NCBI GenBank assembly: GCA_022478985.1
Contig: JAKSZP010009197.1
Span: forward strand, 124,001 to 188,000
Reading direction: 5' to 3'
Source: Massospora cicadina
Lineage: Eukaryota > Entomophthoromycota > Entomophthoromycetes > Entomophthorales > Entomophthoraceae
DNA length: 64,000 bases
The notes beneath the pieces were generated by a model. The model was given only the letters and a program-made list of their open reading frames with translations, ran no database searches and was not told the origin of the DNA. A program made the translations under genes and the position numbers. Position 1 is the stretch's first letter; the number at the start of each line of letters is the position of its first letter. Of the stretch, positions 23,909 through 33,744 are shown piece after piece.

Positions 23909-24440
23909 GCTTCATATGGGTAAACCCCAGTTGACGAATGGTGGCATTGTTATATGCAACTGCGCCAGGGGGAGGTTGGCAGCCAAGGTATCCTGTGAGG
24001 CAGAGGAATAACAATGAAAGTACTGCAAGAGGATCTGATTAGCCCTCTTAGTTTGGCCATCTGACTGCAGCTGGTACGCCGTTAAACAGTATTGCTTAAT
24101 CATTAAGTGGCCAACAACACATCCCAAAATTGGGCAGTACACTGAGGTCCCAATCACTTACCTTCTCCTGGGTAATCAAAACATGGAGAAAATATGATGA
24201 AATTGAGCTGGGCTTTATCATCATAAGTAATGGGCAACATAATTGAATGGAGAGTGAAATTTTTGTAAAACAGTCCATGACTACTATAACCGCCAGGAAT
24301 CCATTGGAACTGAGGAGCTCTACAATGAAGTTGATGAATGCCGAGGTCCATGGACCCTGTGCCTGCTTCAGGGGATGGAGGAGACCATTCCTGCCTAATC
24401 TATTGGATTTAGTGCACACGACATCATTAAACTAGCAAAT
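23909..24440 (-). pseudogene. D integrase catalytic core
   Basis: The minus strand reads WTSAFINFIVELLSSNGFLA with VIVVMDCFTK (about 24250-24350), matching W..IS.DFI..LP.S.G...I.VVVDR.TK. The first catalytic Asp position, DF, appears as NF. Next is SAYQLQSDGQTKRANQ-like AYQLQSDGQTKRANQILLQY (about 24010-24090), matching YHPQTDGQTERVNQ with K in place of the catalytic E. LAANLPLAQLHI and FVNWGLPI follow (about 23918-23990). The reading breaks at the insertion point of C and resumes at 16406. Confidence 0.85.
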
Positions 24441-26159
24441 TAAACTGGCAGATACTTGGAATTACCTGGCCAGTTGAACGTCTATCTGATCAAATCTGAG
24501 ACACTTCTTATTCCCCAGGTGACCCACCTCTGGTGGATCACGATGAGTGGAGATTACCTCATCCAGAGAGGGAGGGGAACCAAAACTCTACAACTGAACA
24601 AAATCTGACCCTCCACCAATAATATAGTGGGTATTTTAGTGGCCTTAAAATTAAACTATCTGGGCAACTCTAATCCCTCCATTAATGCAGTTTAACCAAC
24701 AGTACCCAATATATTAACGTCGCATTTGGTGCTCAGTACACCCTATAACTTGCATGAGGGGCAATGACGAGATTCTGAGTAGGATTAATCACTATTGTTA
24801 CCACCTGCGTTTCCTCCTCTGTCAAGCTCAGGGAAGGGTTTCAGCTTAACAGATTGGGGAGAATACTTAATGTTCTTTATGAACCTATAATTGAATTTAA
24901 AGCTACACAGGTCCCAAAATTTCTCATTCTGAAGATGCGCCTATTTCTGAGATTTTTGTTAGTACATCAGAGCCTGGTGGTCTGTCTATACTACCACTTC
25001 ATTCCTCTCGTCCTGAGGCAAGTACACCAGTGAGAAGGTTCCATGTCACAGCGGTTAGGTCCTTGTCATACATGGCTAGGATTGCTCCACAGCAGTGAGC
25101 TTGCTTGTGAAACAAGCAACGGGACTTAAGCCCTGTCATGCTCCTGCAGCAGAACAGCCCCCCTGCGGCAGCTGAAGCATCTCACACAACTATGAAAGGC
25201 TGGGATAAATATGCGTCAATGAGGACTGGCAGTGCCACAAACACCTCCTTAATCGCCTCAAACGTGAACTAGCACATACAGTACATTTAAACGACACATT
25301 CTTCCCCATTAGGTGATGCAGAGGCGCTACCAACTGGGAAAGCGCCAGTAAGACTTTTTAGAAAGAATAATTGTCTTAAAGAAAATAAGCAATTGCTTCT
25401 GGGTGACAGATGTGAGACAGGAAAGAATCGCTTTTAGTTTGCTGGAAGGGATAGCATAACCATCTTTCAGGACAAGATTTCCCAAAAATGCAATCTATTC
25501 CCTGAAAACTCACACTTAAGGGCTTTACAAAAAGATCAGCCTTTTTAAGAGTAGCCATTACTTCCTCCAAATCCCTATCATGCTGTTCAGTGGTAGGGGA
25601 GTTCACCATCATATCATTGATGTATGCCACCGCGCAAGTGAACAAAAGTTTGCTTCATGCATCATCAATCATATGCTGAAAGGTAGCGGGCACATTTTGA
25701 GAGCAGATTGTATCACACATAATTGGAAAAAACCACGCCAGATACAAATGGCCATCTGACACTCCAGACCTTCTGTTACTCATATTTTATAAAGATTTTT
25801 ACCAGGTCATGCTTGGAAAACAAACAAGTTTACAATTTCCTGGGTGATGGTTTGTTTAAGAGGAAGCGGATAGTATTCATGCATGGTGATATTGTCCAAA
25901 TGGCCATAATCCATGCATGGGCGCAGCGTACCATCAGCTTTTTGGGTGAAAATAATTGGGGACGCGATAGGAGAGGTTAACTTAAACACTCACCCCTTCT
26001 GGAGCATGTCATCTAACCACACCTCAATTGTCTTATGCTCTTGCTCAGTATAAGGGGTAAAGTGGACAGTTGATACTGATCACGTTTACTGATAAATGAA
26101 AGGACAAGTCATAATCGGAGTAAAATGGAAGCCAGTTGGCCTCCTTCATACCAGAGAGA
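24441..26159 (-). pseudogene. D reverse transcriptase and RNase H
   Basis: RT: LTSPIASPIIFTQKADGTLR with PCMDYGHLDNITMHEYYPLP (25840-25985), matching SP.ASP+.FV.KKDGTLR.CVDYR.LN.IT....YPLP. At 25376-25645, AYINDMMVNSPTTEQHD appears, where INDMM replaces the catalytic Y.DD box, followed by LKKADLFVKPLSVSFQGID as the connecting segment. RNase H: about 25060-25250, with AAGAVLLQEHDRA-type residues matching DAS..A.GAVL.Q. Further to 24441 the region encodes decayed linker and integrase N-terminal sequence. Many frameshifts are present. Confidence 0.8.
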
Positions 26160-26161
26160 TA

Positions 26162-26713
26162 CACAGTGCATTCAAAAAGTTCTAGGACTAACGTTTTAAA
26201 GACACAACTTTACAAATAAATAAACTTTCTTTTTATAATATAACATACAACCTTTCCCTCTCTATACATATTTATATTGCTAAAACAATTGTTAAAAGGT
26301 ATGTACATAGTTTCTATTTTGTATAACCATGTTTAAACCAGCTGTCGCATTCTTCTGAATTGTCTCTACTTTATCAAAAGGATGAACCTTCAGTGCCACC
26401 TTCATATTAGAGAACAGAAAGAAGTCAGACAGAGCCAAATCTGGTGAATAGGGTGTATAATTATAATCTGAAGGTGGCACTGAAGGTTCATCCTTTTGAT
26501 AAAGTAGAGACAATTCAGAAGAATGTGACAGCTGGTTTAAACATGGTTATACAAAATAGGAACTATGTGCATACCTTTTAACAATTGTTTTAGCAATATA
26601 AATATGTGTAGAGATGGAAAGGTTATATGTTAAATTATGATAAAAGAAAGTTTATTTGTTTGTAAAGTTGTGTCTTTAAAACGTTAGTCCCAGAACTTTT
26701 TGAATGCACTGTG
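26162..26713. mobile_element. Palindromic mariner (fold-back MITE) in D
   Basis: The 552-bp element starts CACAGTGCATTC, ends GAATGCACTGTG and is flanked by TA on both sides (26160-26161 and 26714-26715). Left arm 26162-26404 and right arm 26469-26713 are inverted, near-identical copies of about 243 bp around a 64-bp centre. The minus strand across the centre and left arm encodes the end of a mariner transposase: YSPDLALSDFFLFSNM, then KVALKVHPFDKVETIQ, matching the YSPDLAPSDFFLF signature that carries the last catalytic Asp (here SD of LSDFF). The N-terminal two thirds are absent, so it could move only with transposase from elsewhere. Confidence 0.9.
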
Positions 26714-26715
26714 TA

Positions 26716-27727
26716 TATATACTGTAACAACTCAGGTGGAAAATCTGGCAATAACTCAGTGAGGAAGAGGGTTGAAGTGATCAAAACCTCTGCGTCAGCA
26801 GGGTAAAATGCATTGATTAGTAAAATTTGCCACTAACCTGAAGATTGTCAAATGACAATAGGTTGGGCACCAGATCAGTATTGACCTGTTGCTGCCACCA
26901 CCAACCAACACCTAGGATAATAGGAAACATCAAATTTGGAACAACAGTAAATCAATAGCAGAAGCCAAAAAATTTACCAAAAATGGAACCAGTCATATCA
27001 CTGGATAACTAGTCATAGAGGCCAACGATGTTTTATACTGAGGACTCAGCTTCAAGATCTAGGGCCAAATTATGGGCGACTTTCAAGCTCATAAAATTCC
27101 TGACCGACCCTGTTCCAAGGAAGCCTCAATGGATAATCTATGGGATCTTAACAGGATTTTAATTGGTAATAGGAAGCAAGCTTGATCCTGTATCTTAAAA
27201 ACCTTTTGGGGCGCTACTGGTGAATTGAGGTCTTTACTGTCAAATCCATTGGACCCTTCTCCAGAATTTAAATGGGCTCAACTGTCTGAATAAACCCTTT
27301 TTCAACTACTTTTGCCTTGGACAAAAGCGGCACTAACAGATTCTTGTAATTCTGCTCCTCATAAGTGTCAGAGTCAATAGCCAGAAGCCCAGCACCAGTA
27401 TATACAATAGTAGGACGAGTGAAAAGACTTGTGTTCATAGGGACAAACAACACCCCTATGTCTGAAATTGTTCATACCAGACACCTTAAGAAAAAAAGGG
27501 AACCCTAGGTTCACTCACATGTGACCCAAGGGGTAGAACCCCCTGGCGTTTGAGGCAGGAGATAAGAATTAACCACTGTATACAAAATGCAATTCTAAGA
27601 ACGGTCCATCACCTTAGCAGACACCAACTTACCACTTCTTGAACCAACCTTTCATAACACAAAACAAACGCAGCACCTCTCTTATAGGGCATGTGAAAAA
27701 GGAGGAATATTTGTGTTGCCCCATCAT
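26716..27727 (-). pseudogene. D gag/protease region, heavily decayed
   Basis: This lies between the primer site and the RT on the minus strand. The frame 27268-27453 includes IDSDTYEEQNYKNLL and is followed by other short open pieces. I cannot identify capsid, knuckle or protease motifs, and at about 1 kb it is short for a full gag plus protease. Next to the LTR (27716-27727, minus strand TGATGGGGCAAC) is a possible primer site with one mismatch in TGG. Confidence 0.4.
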
Positions 27728-28433
27728 GTTATGGAGCGTGCTGATAATAATTAGACCGGCCAGGAACTCATGGTGAGTTACCACCCTGAACACCAAACAC
27801 AATACCTTTGGTGCAGCCATAAGTTGGGAATAAGGGGAATCGCACTGATATGGGTGAAAGTTGAATGTGTACTAATTTGTAACATGACCAGTGCGCTCAA
27901 CTGATTTGAGAGATAATGAATTATAAGGGATAATGTGATCCTGAAAGAGCGTGTAAAATCACAAGTCTTTCCTGCGTCCACCGATTTACCTGAAAAAGTC
28001 GCTGATGCCCTTGGCAAAAATCTTGCCTTTCAGAGGTCACCAAAAACTGCCGTTGCAACCCAGTAGGCCAAGTAGACTAAGCCTTTAAATTTCTGCTGTG
28101 CTGATCAGGACATCTTCATACCTGACCTGATCCTGATTCTCTCGCATGGCTTTTCATAAGTGATCCCAAATTTTTGCATGGCCCTATAAATATCCCCAAT
28201 TCCTGATCAACAAAGATACCTTCAGTTTTGCCTAATTTTACAACTGAGAGCTTTTGCCTGTATTGATACAGAGATCCTGTCTGTTCAAAGTCAATAGAGA
28301 TGGCTTATGGTCATTTCCACTGAGAGACTTTCTTAGTGACAAACAACCTTAAGAGATCCCTGCTGGAGCTACCTCCAACTAATAATTGAGTTCCTTTGAA
28401 GGTTCCAACCTTTAAAACAACAAAATCTGAAAC

Positions 28434-28450
28434 TGGTGCTTTCTGCCAGC
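28434..28450 (+). promoter_or_regulatory. Primer-binding site of element E
   Basis: TGGTGCTTTCTGCCAGC begins 11 bases after the LTR and matches the C site at 13 of 17 positions. Confidence 0.6.
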
Positions 28451-29440
28451 TCCTTCTGAGGCTAACTGGTTAAGACCTATCATCTATATGAGCAATTCCA
28501 GTGACAATAGCCCTACCAATATGGAGGAGAACAAAAGCTTGACCTGATGGATCAATAACAATAATCTATTCACTCCTTTACCTTATACCCAAGAACTTCA
28601 AATCAACATGACCAAGACACTTACTATTTCAGCTCCAGATGATTTACTTTACCAACTTCAGGCCATTAATGTCGCCTACACTGTCTCAGTGATACTGGCT
28701 GGAACCTTTACCCTGGGTGGGAGAATCAGATGAAACTGCTCAACTTAAATTGCTAGCGGCCTGACTCATATATCTTTCTCACCTGATTCCCTATCAATGG
28801 AGTAGGTGTTGCCCAGATGGAAACCTATTTACATTTGTTTGTTCAGTACACTAAAGCCATCAAATGCAGTTACTCAGGCAAAACCACTGGAAAGTCTAAG
28901 GCGACTTAACTGTATAATTAAATTCACGCCCAGCTTCTCAAATTGTATGAAGCTGCGTCAAGCTTTGGTCAAGACAATTGCAAGGCCTATTTCAGACAAC
29001 CGCCAGGTGATCAACGAAATTTAATGTTACTTGTTTAGATCGGCAAAGGAGTTATCTGATACCTGAAAGGTGTACTTTCTCAGCAAATAATTTATGCAGC
29101 TACTGACATGGACTAGTAAGTGGAAAGCTCTTTGTCTATTCTCATTGACTACATCTCCAATAATTGCCAAACCAATGATTCCTGAATCGTTGCCTTAGCC
29201 ATATGGAAGCAAAAGATGAGCAAAGACCACTATGCCGCCAATCCAGAAAGTTAATACTCAAAAGGACCCCCCCAGAGAAACTGGACCTATCAGGAAATAA
29301 GGAGAACAAGGATCCCCTGGTCCTAAAGGTGCCCGTGGTCCTTCTGTGTCCTCTCCACCTCTTGATCCTTCTTTTGATGAAAGCCACAAAACCCAGATTA
29401 GGTCTTTTAAGTGACAACTATAACTGTTGGCCTGAGGAGC
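28451..29440 (+). pseudogene. E gag with collagen-like stretch
   Basis: The plus strand reads SAPDDLLYQLQAINVAYTVS (about 28640-28690), then HAQLLKLYEAASSFGQDNCK, AYFRQPPGDQRNLMLLV and YLKGVLSQQIIYAATD after frame changes (about 28920-29110). At about 29302-29385 it becomes GEQGSPGPKGARGPS and SPPLDPSFDESHKTQ. This Gly-X-Y-like run occupies the same place as the Gly-Pro linker in C. No zinc knuckle is seen before the jump to integrase. Confidence 0.6.
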
Positions 29441-30440
29441 AAAGATGACTATTGAAGGGGATCATCTTGATGTGGATCTAACATTTGTTTTTTTGTAATA
29501 ATATGTAAAAATGTCCACACCCTGTTAATATGATTGACTCCCAGGCCCAAGTGATTCGCCAACTTGATCATATGAATACTAAGCTCCAACCTTATGAGGC
29601 TAAACAAGATATCTCTCCGCTCAACTGGCCCTTTATTTCGCCAAAATTTAGAAGATCCTCTGACTTCTAGACACCAAGGCTCCACTTATGCATATCAATG
29701 ACTGTTACACCACATCTTTCTTACTAAAACATGTCTTCACTCGACACAATACTCTTAATGTGCTGCTCTCTGATAATGATACTAACTCTATTTTTCAAGT
29801 AGTTTTTTTGATCTCAATTTTCTGATGGTAGTTTATCATTCTTTCAAATCACCTTACCATCCTGATACTCATGGGGCTGTAGAACAAGCGATGTGTTTGC
29901 TAGTTGCCATCCTCTGAAAGATAGTTCAACTTGCCTCTTTAAAATGGAATAAATATCTACCAGCGGCCTTACTAGCGTACTGTGTCAGTTACTATTGACA
30001 AACCAGATATCCTCTTTTCAATACCTTTACAGATGGTAGCTTATTCTGCCCTCAAGCGTAAATCTCATGTAGAAACTTCTACTCCTGAAACTACTTTTCT
30101 CATGATGCAAAGGCTGTCTGATGAATTGCTTTGGCTATAAGATTTATCCGCTAAGTCCATGGGGACTATAATAAGATGAGAAGCTGAATGAAGCAAAGCC
30201 CAGAAATCAATTTTGCTCAAGTACAATTAGGATACCTCGTCCTGTTCTATCATCATCAACCTGGAGGATGGGTCCACAAACTTGACATGCTATGGTCAGG
30301 TGCTTACTGAGTGATCTATCAACAAAGACCGTAATATACAATTGCTTTTGTCAAATCAGGATCTGGTGTGAAACAAGTTCATCTCAGATTTCTCTGGAGT
30401 TATGTCCATACTCCGCAAAATTTTGAGCAGTGCATTGTCA
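29441..30440 (+). pseudogene. E integrase C-terminal part
   Basis: SPYHPDTHGAVEQAMCLL at about 29845-29900 matches S.YHP.T.G..E...+.L and retains the catalytic Glu (AVEQ). IVQLASLKWNKYLPAALLAY follows (about 29925-29985). Downstream, QPGGWVHKLDMLWSGAY (about 30260-30310) is the GPY/F module (WSGPY). The first half of the core is not recognisable. Stops are frequent. Confidence 0.75.
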
Positions 30441-31966
30441 TGAGCAAGGAAATTGTGCCGATATGGGTGAGATTGAAATTCGTACTGATTACAACACAAC
30501 AAGTGGAACTATACAAATTAATAAATACTGAAATTAATAAAGTAGTCAGCTCCTGAAAGAGCGTTCAAAATCCCAAATCTTTCCTAAATCCTCGTATATA
30601 CCTGACAAAGGGGCTGATTCCCTTGTCAAATATCTTGCCTTTCATAGGACACTGAAACCACCGCCACAACCCAGAAGGACCAAGTATACTTAAAGCCTTT
30701 AAATTCTGCTGTTATGATCTGGAGATCTCCATACTAAACTTGACCCATTTCTCATGCATGATCTGTCCTAAGCGTTCTTAATCTCACATGGCCCTATAAA
30801 TATTCCTTATTGCTGGTCAATAAAGATACCTTCAGTATTGCTTAGTTTTTATCACTAGAGAATTTTTGCCTGTATTCATACAGAGATCCAGCCTGTTTGA
30901 AGCAAACATAGATTGCTTCAACAATGTATTTCCGTTGAGAGACTGCCTTAGGGACAAGAAACACTAGAAGATCCCCATTGGAACTACCTTCATCTAATAA
31001 TTGAGTAGCCTTTGAAGGTCTTAATCTTCAAAGAAAACAACAAAACCCATAACTTTCCATAATTTGGTATGGGAGAGTATTAGGGCATCCGCAAGTGCTA
31101 GCCTAAGATTCTCAGAATTGGCAACCATAGCTACTAGAGTGTCCAGTGGGCTTATTAAACTTGTAAATTAAATTTTTCTTTTCTAAGGATCTTTTTATTA
31201 TAATATTATGAGGGAAAGTGAAAATGGAGCAACAGCGGAACCTTTCAGGGTACACTACCTTATAAGCTCACAAAATTAAATAGAAGAATAGGAATTATAG
31301 TATTTGCCATAAAAAATAATTTCACAATCCAATTATTGTGGATTGAAACCTAGTTTCTTTACAACGCCATATTAATACTGGCCTGGCAAGCTGACTCATG
31401 CCTTAACTTTGCCACCAACTTTTACCTCAAGACGTGATTTTTCTTGGTGGATTGCGTCAATTTATCTGTTGGGTGACTAGTTGCTCCTAGGGCCAGACCA
31501 CATATAACTTATCCCATTGAGTAGGGAAGTGGTTTATTGCACCTGTACCTATCAGGGATGGGCTCTTGATTGCTGGCAACAAAAGGGAACAATTTTTGGG
31601 AATCTAAGCCAAAAAATAAAATTGATTAATTAATTTTTCACCAGATATTGATCTAAAATAGTCGGCGGAATTAAAACTGCCATAGATATTCTCTTGATGG
31701 GAAAATAACTGTCACACCTCTGCTAGTGATGACCCCTGGCCACTGCCACATTCAGACACAAGTCCTAAGATTATAACTAACTCCTGGTTATTGGCACAGG
31801 AGTAAATGACGTGATCTTTAATGGATATGCCATCACACACCTCTCATCTACCACATGGGCAAAGGCGCGCTTGATGACGAGTGGGACAGGCTGTCTTCCT
31901 CTCCTTTTTACTACAAAATGGGAAATCTTCCCAATTAGTCGCAGGGGTTGCTCCCCAAGACTTGCA

Positions 31967-32811
31967 CATACCTCATCTTAATGTAAAAGTAAAATTTAAC
32001 TTTAGATCAATATGCGACATCTGGGAACCTTAAAAGCTTGATTGCACCACACTCAGGCAATGTTTTAAATCAATTTCTTCCACATTCAAAGTTGTACTAA
32101 TATCAAACCCCTGGCGATGATATATCAGACATAAATCAACACTGTTACAACTTGAAAGCACCTTATACCAACTTGATTAAAACATTTGGTCAATGGATGG
32201 GTACCACTAATACCGACCATCACACTGTACTTTTGACAAACTTTACCCTTTTACAACCTAAGCCACGAGTATAACAAACATGGCAGCTTTGAATATCAAC
32301 CAGGAGACTTTAATTATTCTGTCTACCACTCTTATGGCTTTATATCTATGATAGACTTCGTGAGAATGCCTTGGATGAACACCAAACGCTCAACATGAGC
32401 TTACCAATCTCCACTGACATTTGTGAAGTGGAGAAAAGAAACCTCCTGATAAACATCATACATCCAACCTCTCTTTCCTAATACTGCACATCACTCCAGT
32501 CAATTGGCTACACAGGACAAAAACTTGGTTTACATGAACATATTAATATCTTTATCTGCTGGATTGATTCAACAAACATTAACCAACAACTTAAATCTGT
32601 TAAGCTTAGCTGCAGGCACAGTGCAACGAACTTGCACCACTGAAACACACAACATCCTCTCGCTCAACTTTAATCTTATTAAAAAGGAGGTGGCTTCAAG
32701 AAATCCTCAGTATTAGGGTCCTATGTGTACCTCCATTACTTGGCTAAAATCTGAACAAAATCCAAAAGGAACGCGGGAGTATTATTACTACAATTCTCTG
32801 CTCCCAATATT
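31967..32811 (+). pseudogene. Element A internal region, second part
   Basis: This continues A after D. The plus strand gives YATSGNLKSLIAPHSGN (about 32010), LYDRL-like then RENALDEHQTLNMSLPI (about 32360-32405) and KLGLHEHINIFICWID (about 32521-32570), in changing frames. An alternative frame 32504-32716 is open for 70 codons. I do not recognise the protein and see no RT, protease or integrase motif, consistent with A carrying at most gag. A purine stretch (about 32812-32822) precedes the LTR. Confidence 0.4.
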
Positions 32812-32825
32812 ATTGAAGGGAGTTT

Positions 32826-33744
32826 TGTTGTATATTAAAAATGCTCTCCGGTAAATAAAATTGTTGCATTGACCCTACCATCAGATTAATCTCTGAAATT
32901 ATCTCAGGGACAACTTACTAATTACTGATAATAAAATATAAAGTATAATAAAAAGACTAATTTAGGTTGTTAATCTGCGTTATAATTGCCCCTTTTTATA
33001 AACTCCAAGGTGTTATGCAAAGTGTAAATATTTCCCCTCACCTGATTGGCTATTATTATTTTAAATCTTTATTTTAGGTAATTGTACTGTTTACTACCTC
33101 ACTTCTAATTAACTATAACCTAGTTTAATAATATATAATTATTTTATTCATGACTAATTGGTTATAGCCAAACTGAGTTTTGATGAAGCACAATACTTCT
33201 TAGAAACTTTAAACTGTTTTAAACCACCTTCCATATATTCCAAAATTCGAGTGATAATCTGAGCCTCAAACGCGATTTGATATCTAAAATCTAAATGAAA
33301 CCTAGCTAAAACATTTAAGATTCATCGCCCAGATCGTTGTATCAACACACAAAGCTGTTACCATATCCAGATGTATCAGATTTACAGAAAATCAATAAGA
33401 CAATGCGCCACCCCCCTCGGGTTGGGACCATCTAGTACTAAAAAAATAAGACAATGTGCCAATGGAAGAATGAAGATGTTTCATGTCTCATTAATTTTTT
33501 ACATACATTTACTACTTTGTATATAATTTCCATACTGAAAAATATAAACAATCTAATATTACTAAAGGAAAGAATAATCTTGCCTTAATCTTATTTACTT
33601 GATCTTTTCTTCTCCAACAGTAGTTATAAATTTTGTAGAATTAGAAGGACAATTTTGGCTTGCTCTTATAGGCAGACGTGAAGTACTAATCATTGCGCTA
33701 GTCATACTGTGGGAATTCCAGGTTATCAATATTTGAGAAACCCA
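32826..33744 (+). repeat. 3' LTR of element A
   Basis: Partner of 5209-13807. It contains micro-retroposon 2. It ends gaaaccca, followed by actag. Confidence 0.75.
33394..33461 (+). mobile_element. Micro-retroposon 2 with 17-bp TSD
   Basis: aataagacaatgcgcca (33394-33410) is repeated as aataagacaatgtgcca (33445-33461), with one C/T difference. Between them lie 34 bases: a C-rich start, GGGTTGGGACCATCTAGTAC and TAAAA. The other A LTR (5775-5795) has only one copy of the target and no insert, so the pre-insertion state is documented in the same window. Confidence 0.9.

Larger units (their letters stand above)
27841..31042 (+). mobile_element. Element E: deleted Gypsy with collagen-like gag, inserted in the D LTR
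   Basis: Direct repeats of about 585 bp, 27841-28422 and 30454-31042, are moderately diverged. They share gatatgggtga, cctgaaagagcg, catggccctataaatat, aaagataccttcag, tttttgcctgtatt and ctaataattgag. A primer site follows the first repeat. The 2-kb interior encodes gag and part of integrase but no RT, so it is an internally deleted copy. D LTR sequence continues on both sides. I could not fix a clean target duplication. Confidence 0.82.
14704..31966 (-). mobile_element. Element D: chromodomain Ty3/Gypsy (chromovirus)
   Basis: D is bounded by LTRs 14704-15699 and 27728-31966 (the latter split by E) and by a perfect 5-bp duplication, catac, at 14699-14703 and 31967-31971. On the minus strand it reads LTR, primer site, gag-like region, RT, RNase H, integrase, chromodomain, purine tract, LTR. 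Removing C, the mariner and E gives a native length near 6 kb. All its genes are broken. It is inserted in the internal region of A and is itself the target of C, the mariner and E. Confidence 0.88.
27728..31966 (-). repeat. 5' LTR of D, split by element E
   Basis: The parts 27728-27840 and 31043-31966 align with 14704-15699. gtgctgataataatta is at 27739 and 14716; homology then jumps across E to agggcatccgcaa (31082 and 14824). After the LTR end comes the duplication catac. Confidence 0.85.
5209..33744 (+). mobile_element. Element A: host LTR element of the nested complex
   Basis: A is defined by two diverged LTRs (5209-6028 joined to 13754-13807, and 32826-33744) that are close in length once insertions are removed (about 874 and 868 bp). 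Its flanks are actat (5204-5208) and actag (33745-33749), a 4 of 5 match for a 5-bp target duplication. A primer-binding-like site follows the 5' LTR (13821) and a purine stretch precedes the 3' LTR (about 32812). After removing B, D and a micro-insertion, the internal region is only about 1.75 kb and shows no RT or integrase. The native element was therefore about 3.5 kb and probably non-autonomous. It is the oldest layer: everything else between its ends is inserted into it. Confidence 0.7.

Noticed and set aside
26292..26513. 73-codon ORF as a functional mariner transposase gene.
   Set aside because: Only the C-terminal signature is present. The frame runs across the palindrome centre, and the catalytic N-terminal portion is missing.
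5209..33744. A LTR at 5209 read as the 3' LTR of the upstream pol relic (2765-5160).
   Set aside because: A primer-like site follows this LTR at 13821, a purine tract precedes the other LTR at 32826, and the flanks of the pair nearly match as a duplication, so the two LTRs belong together.
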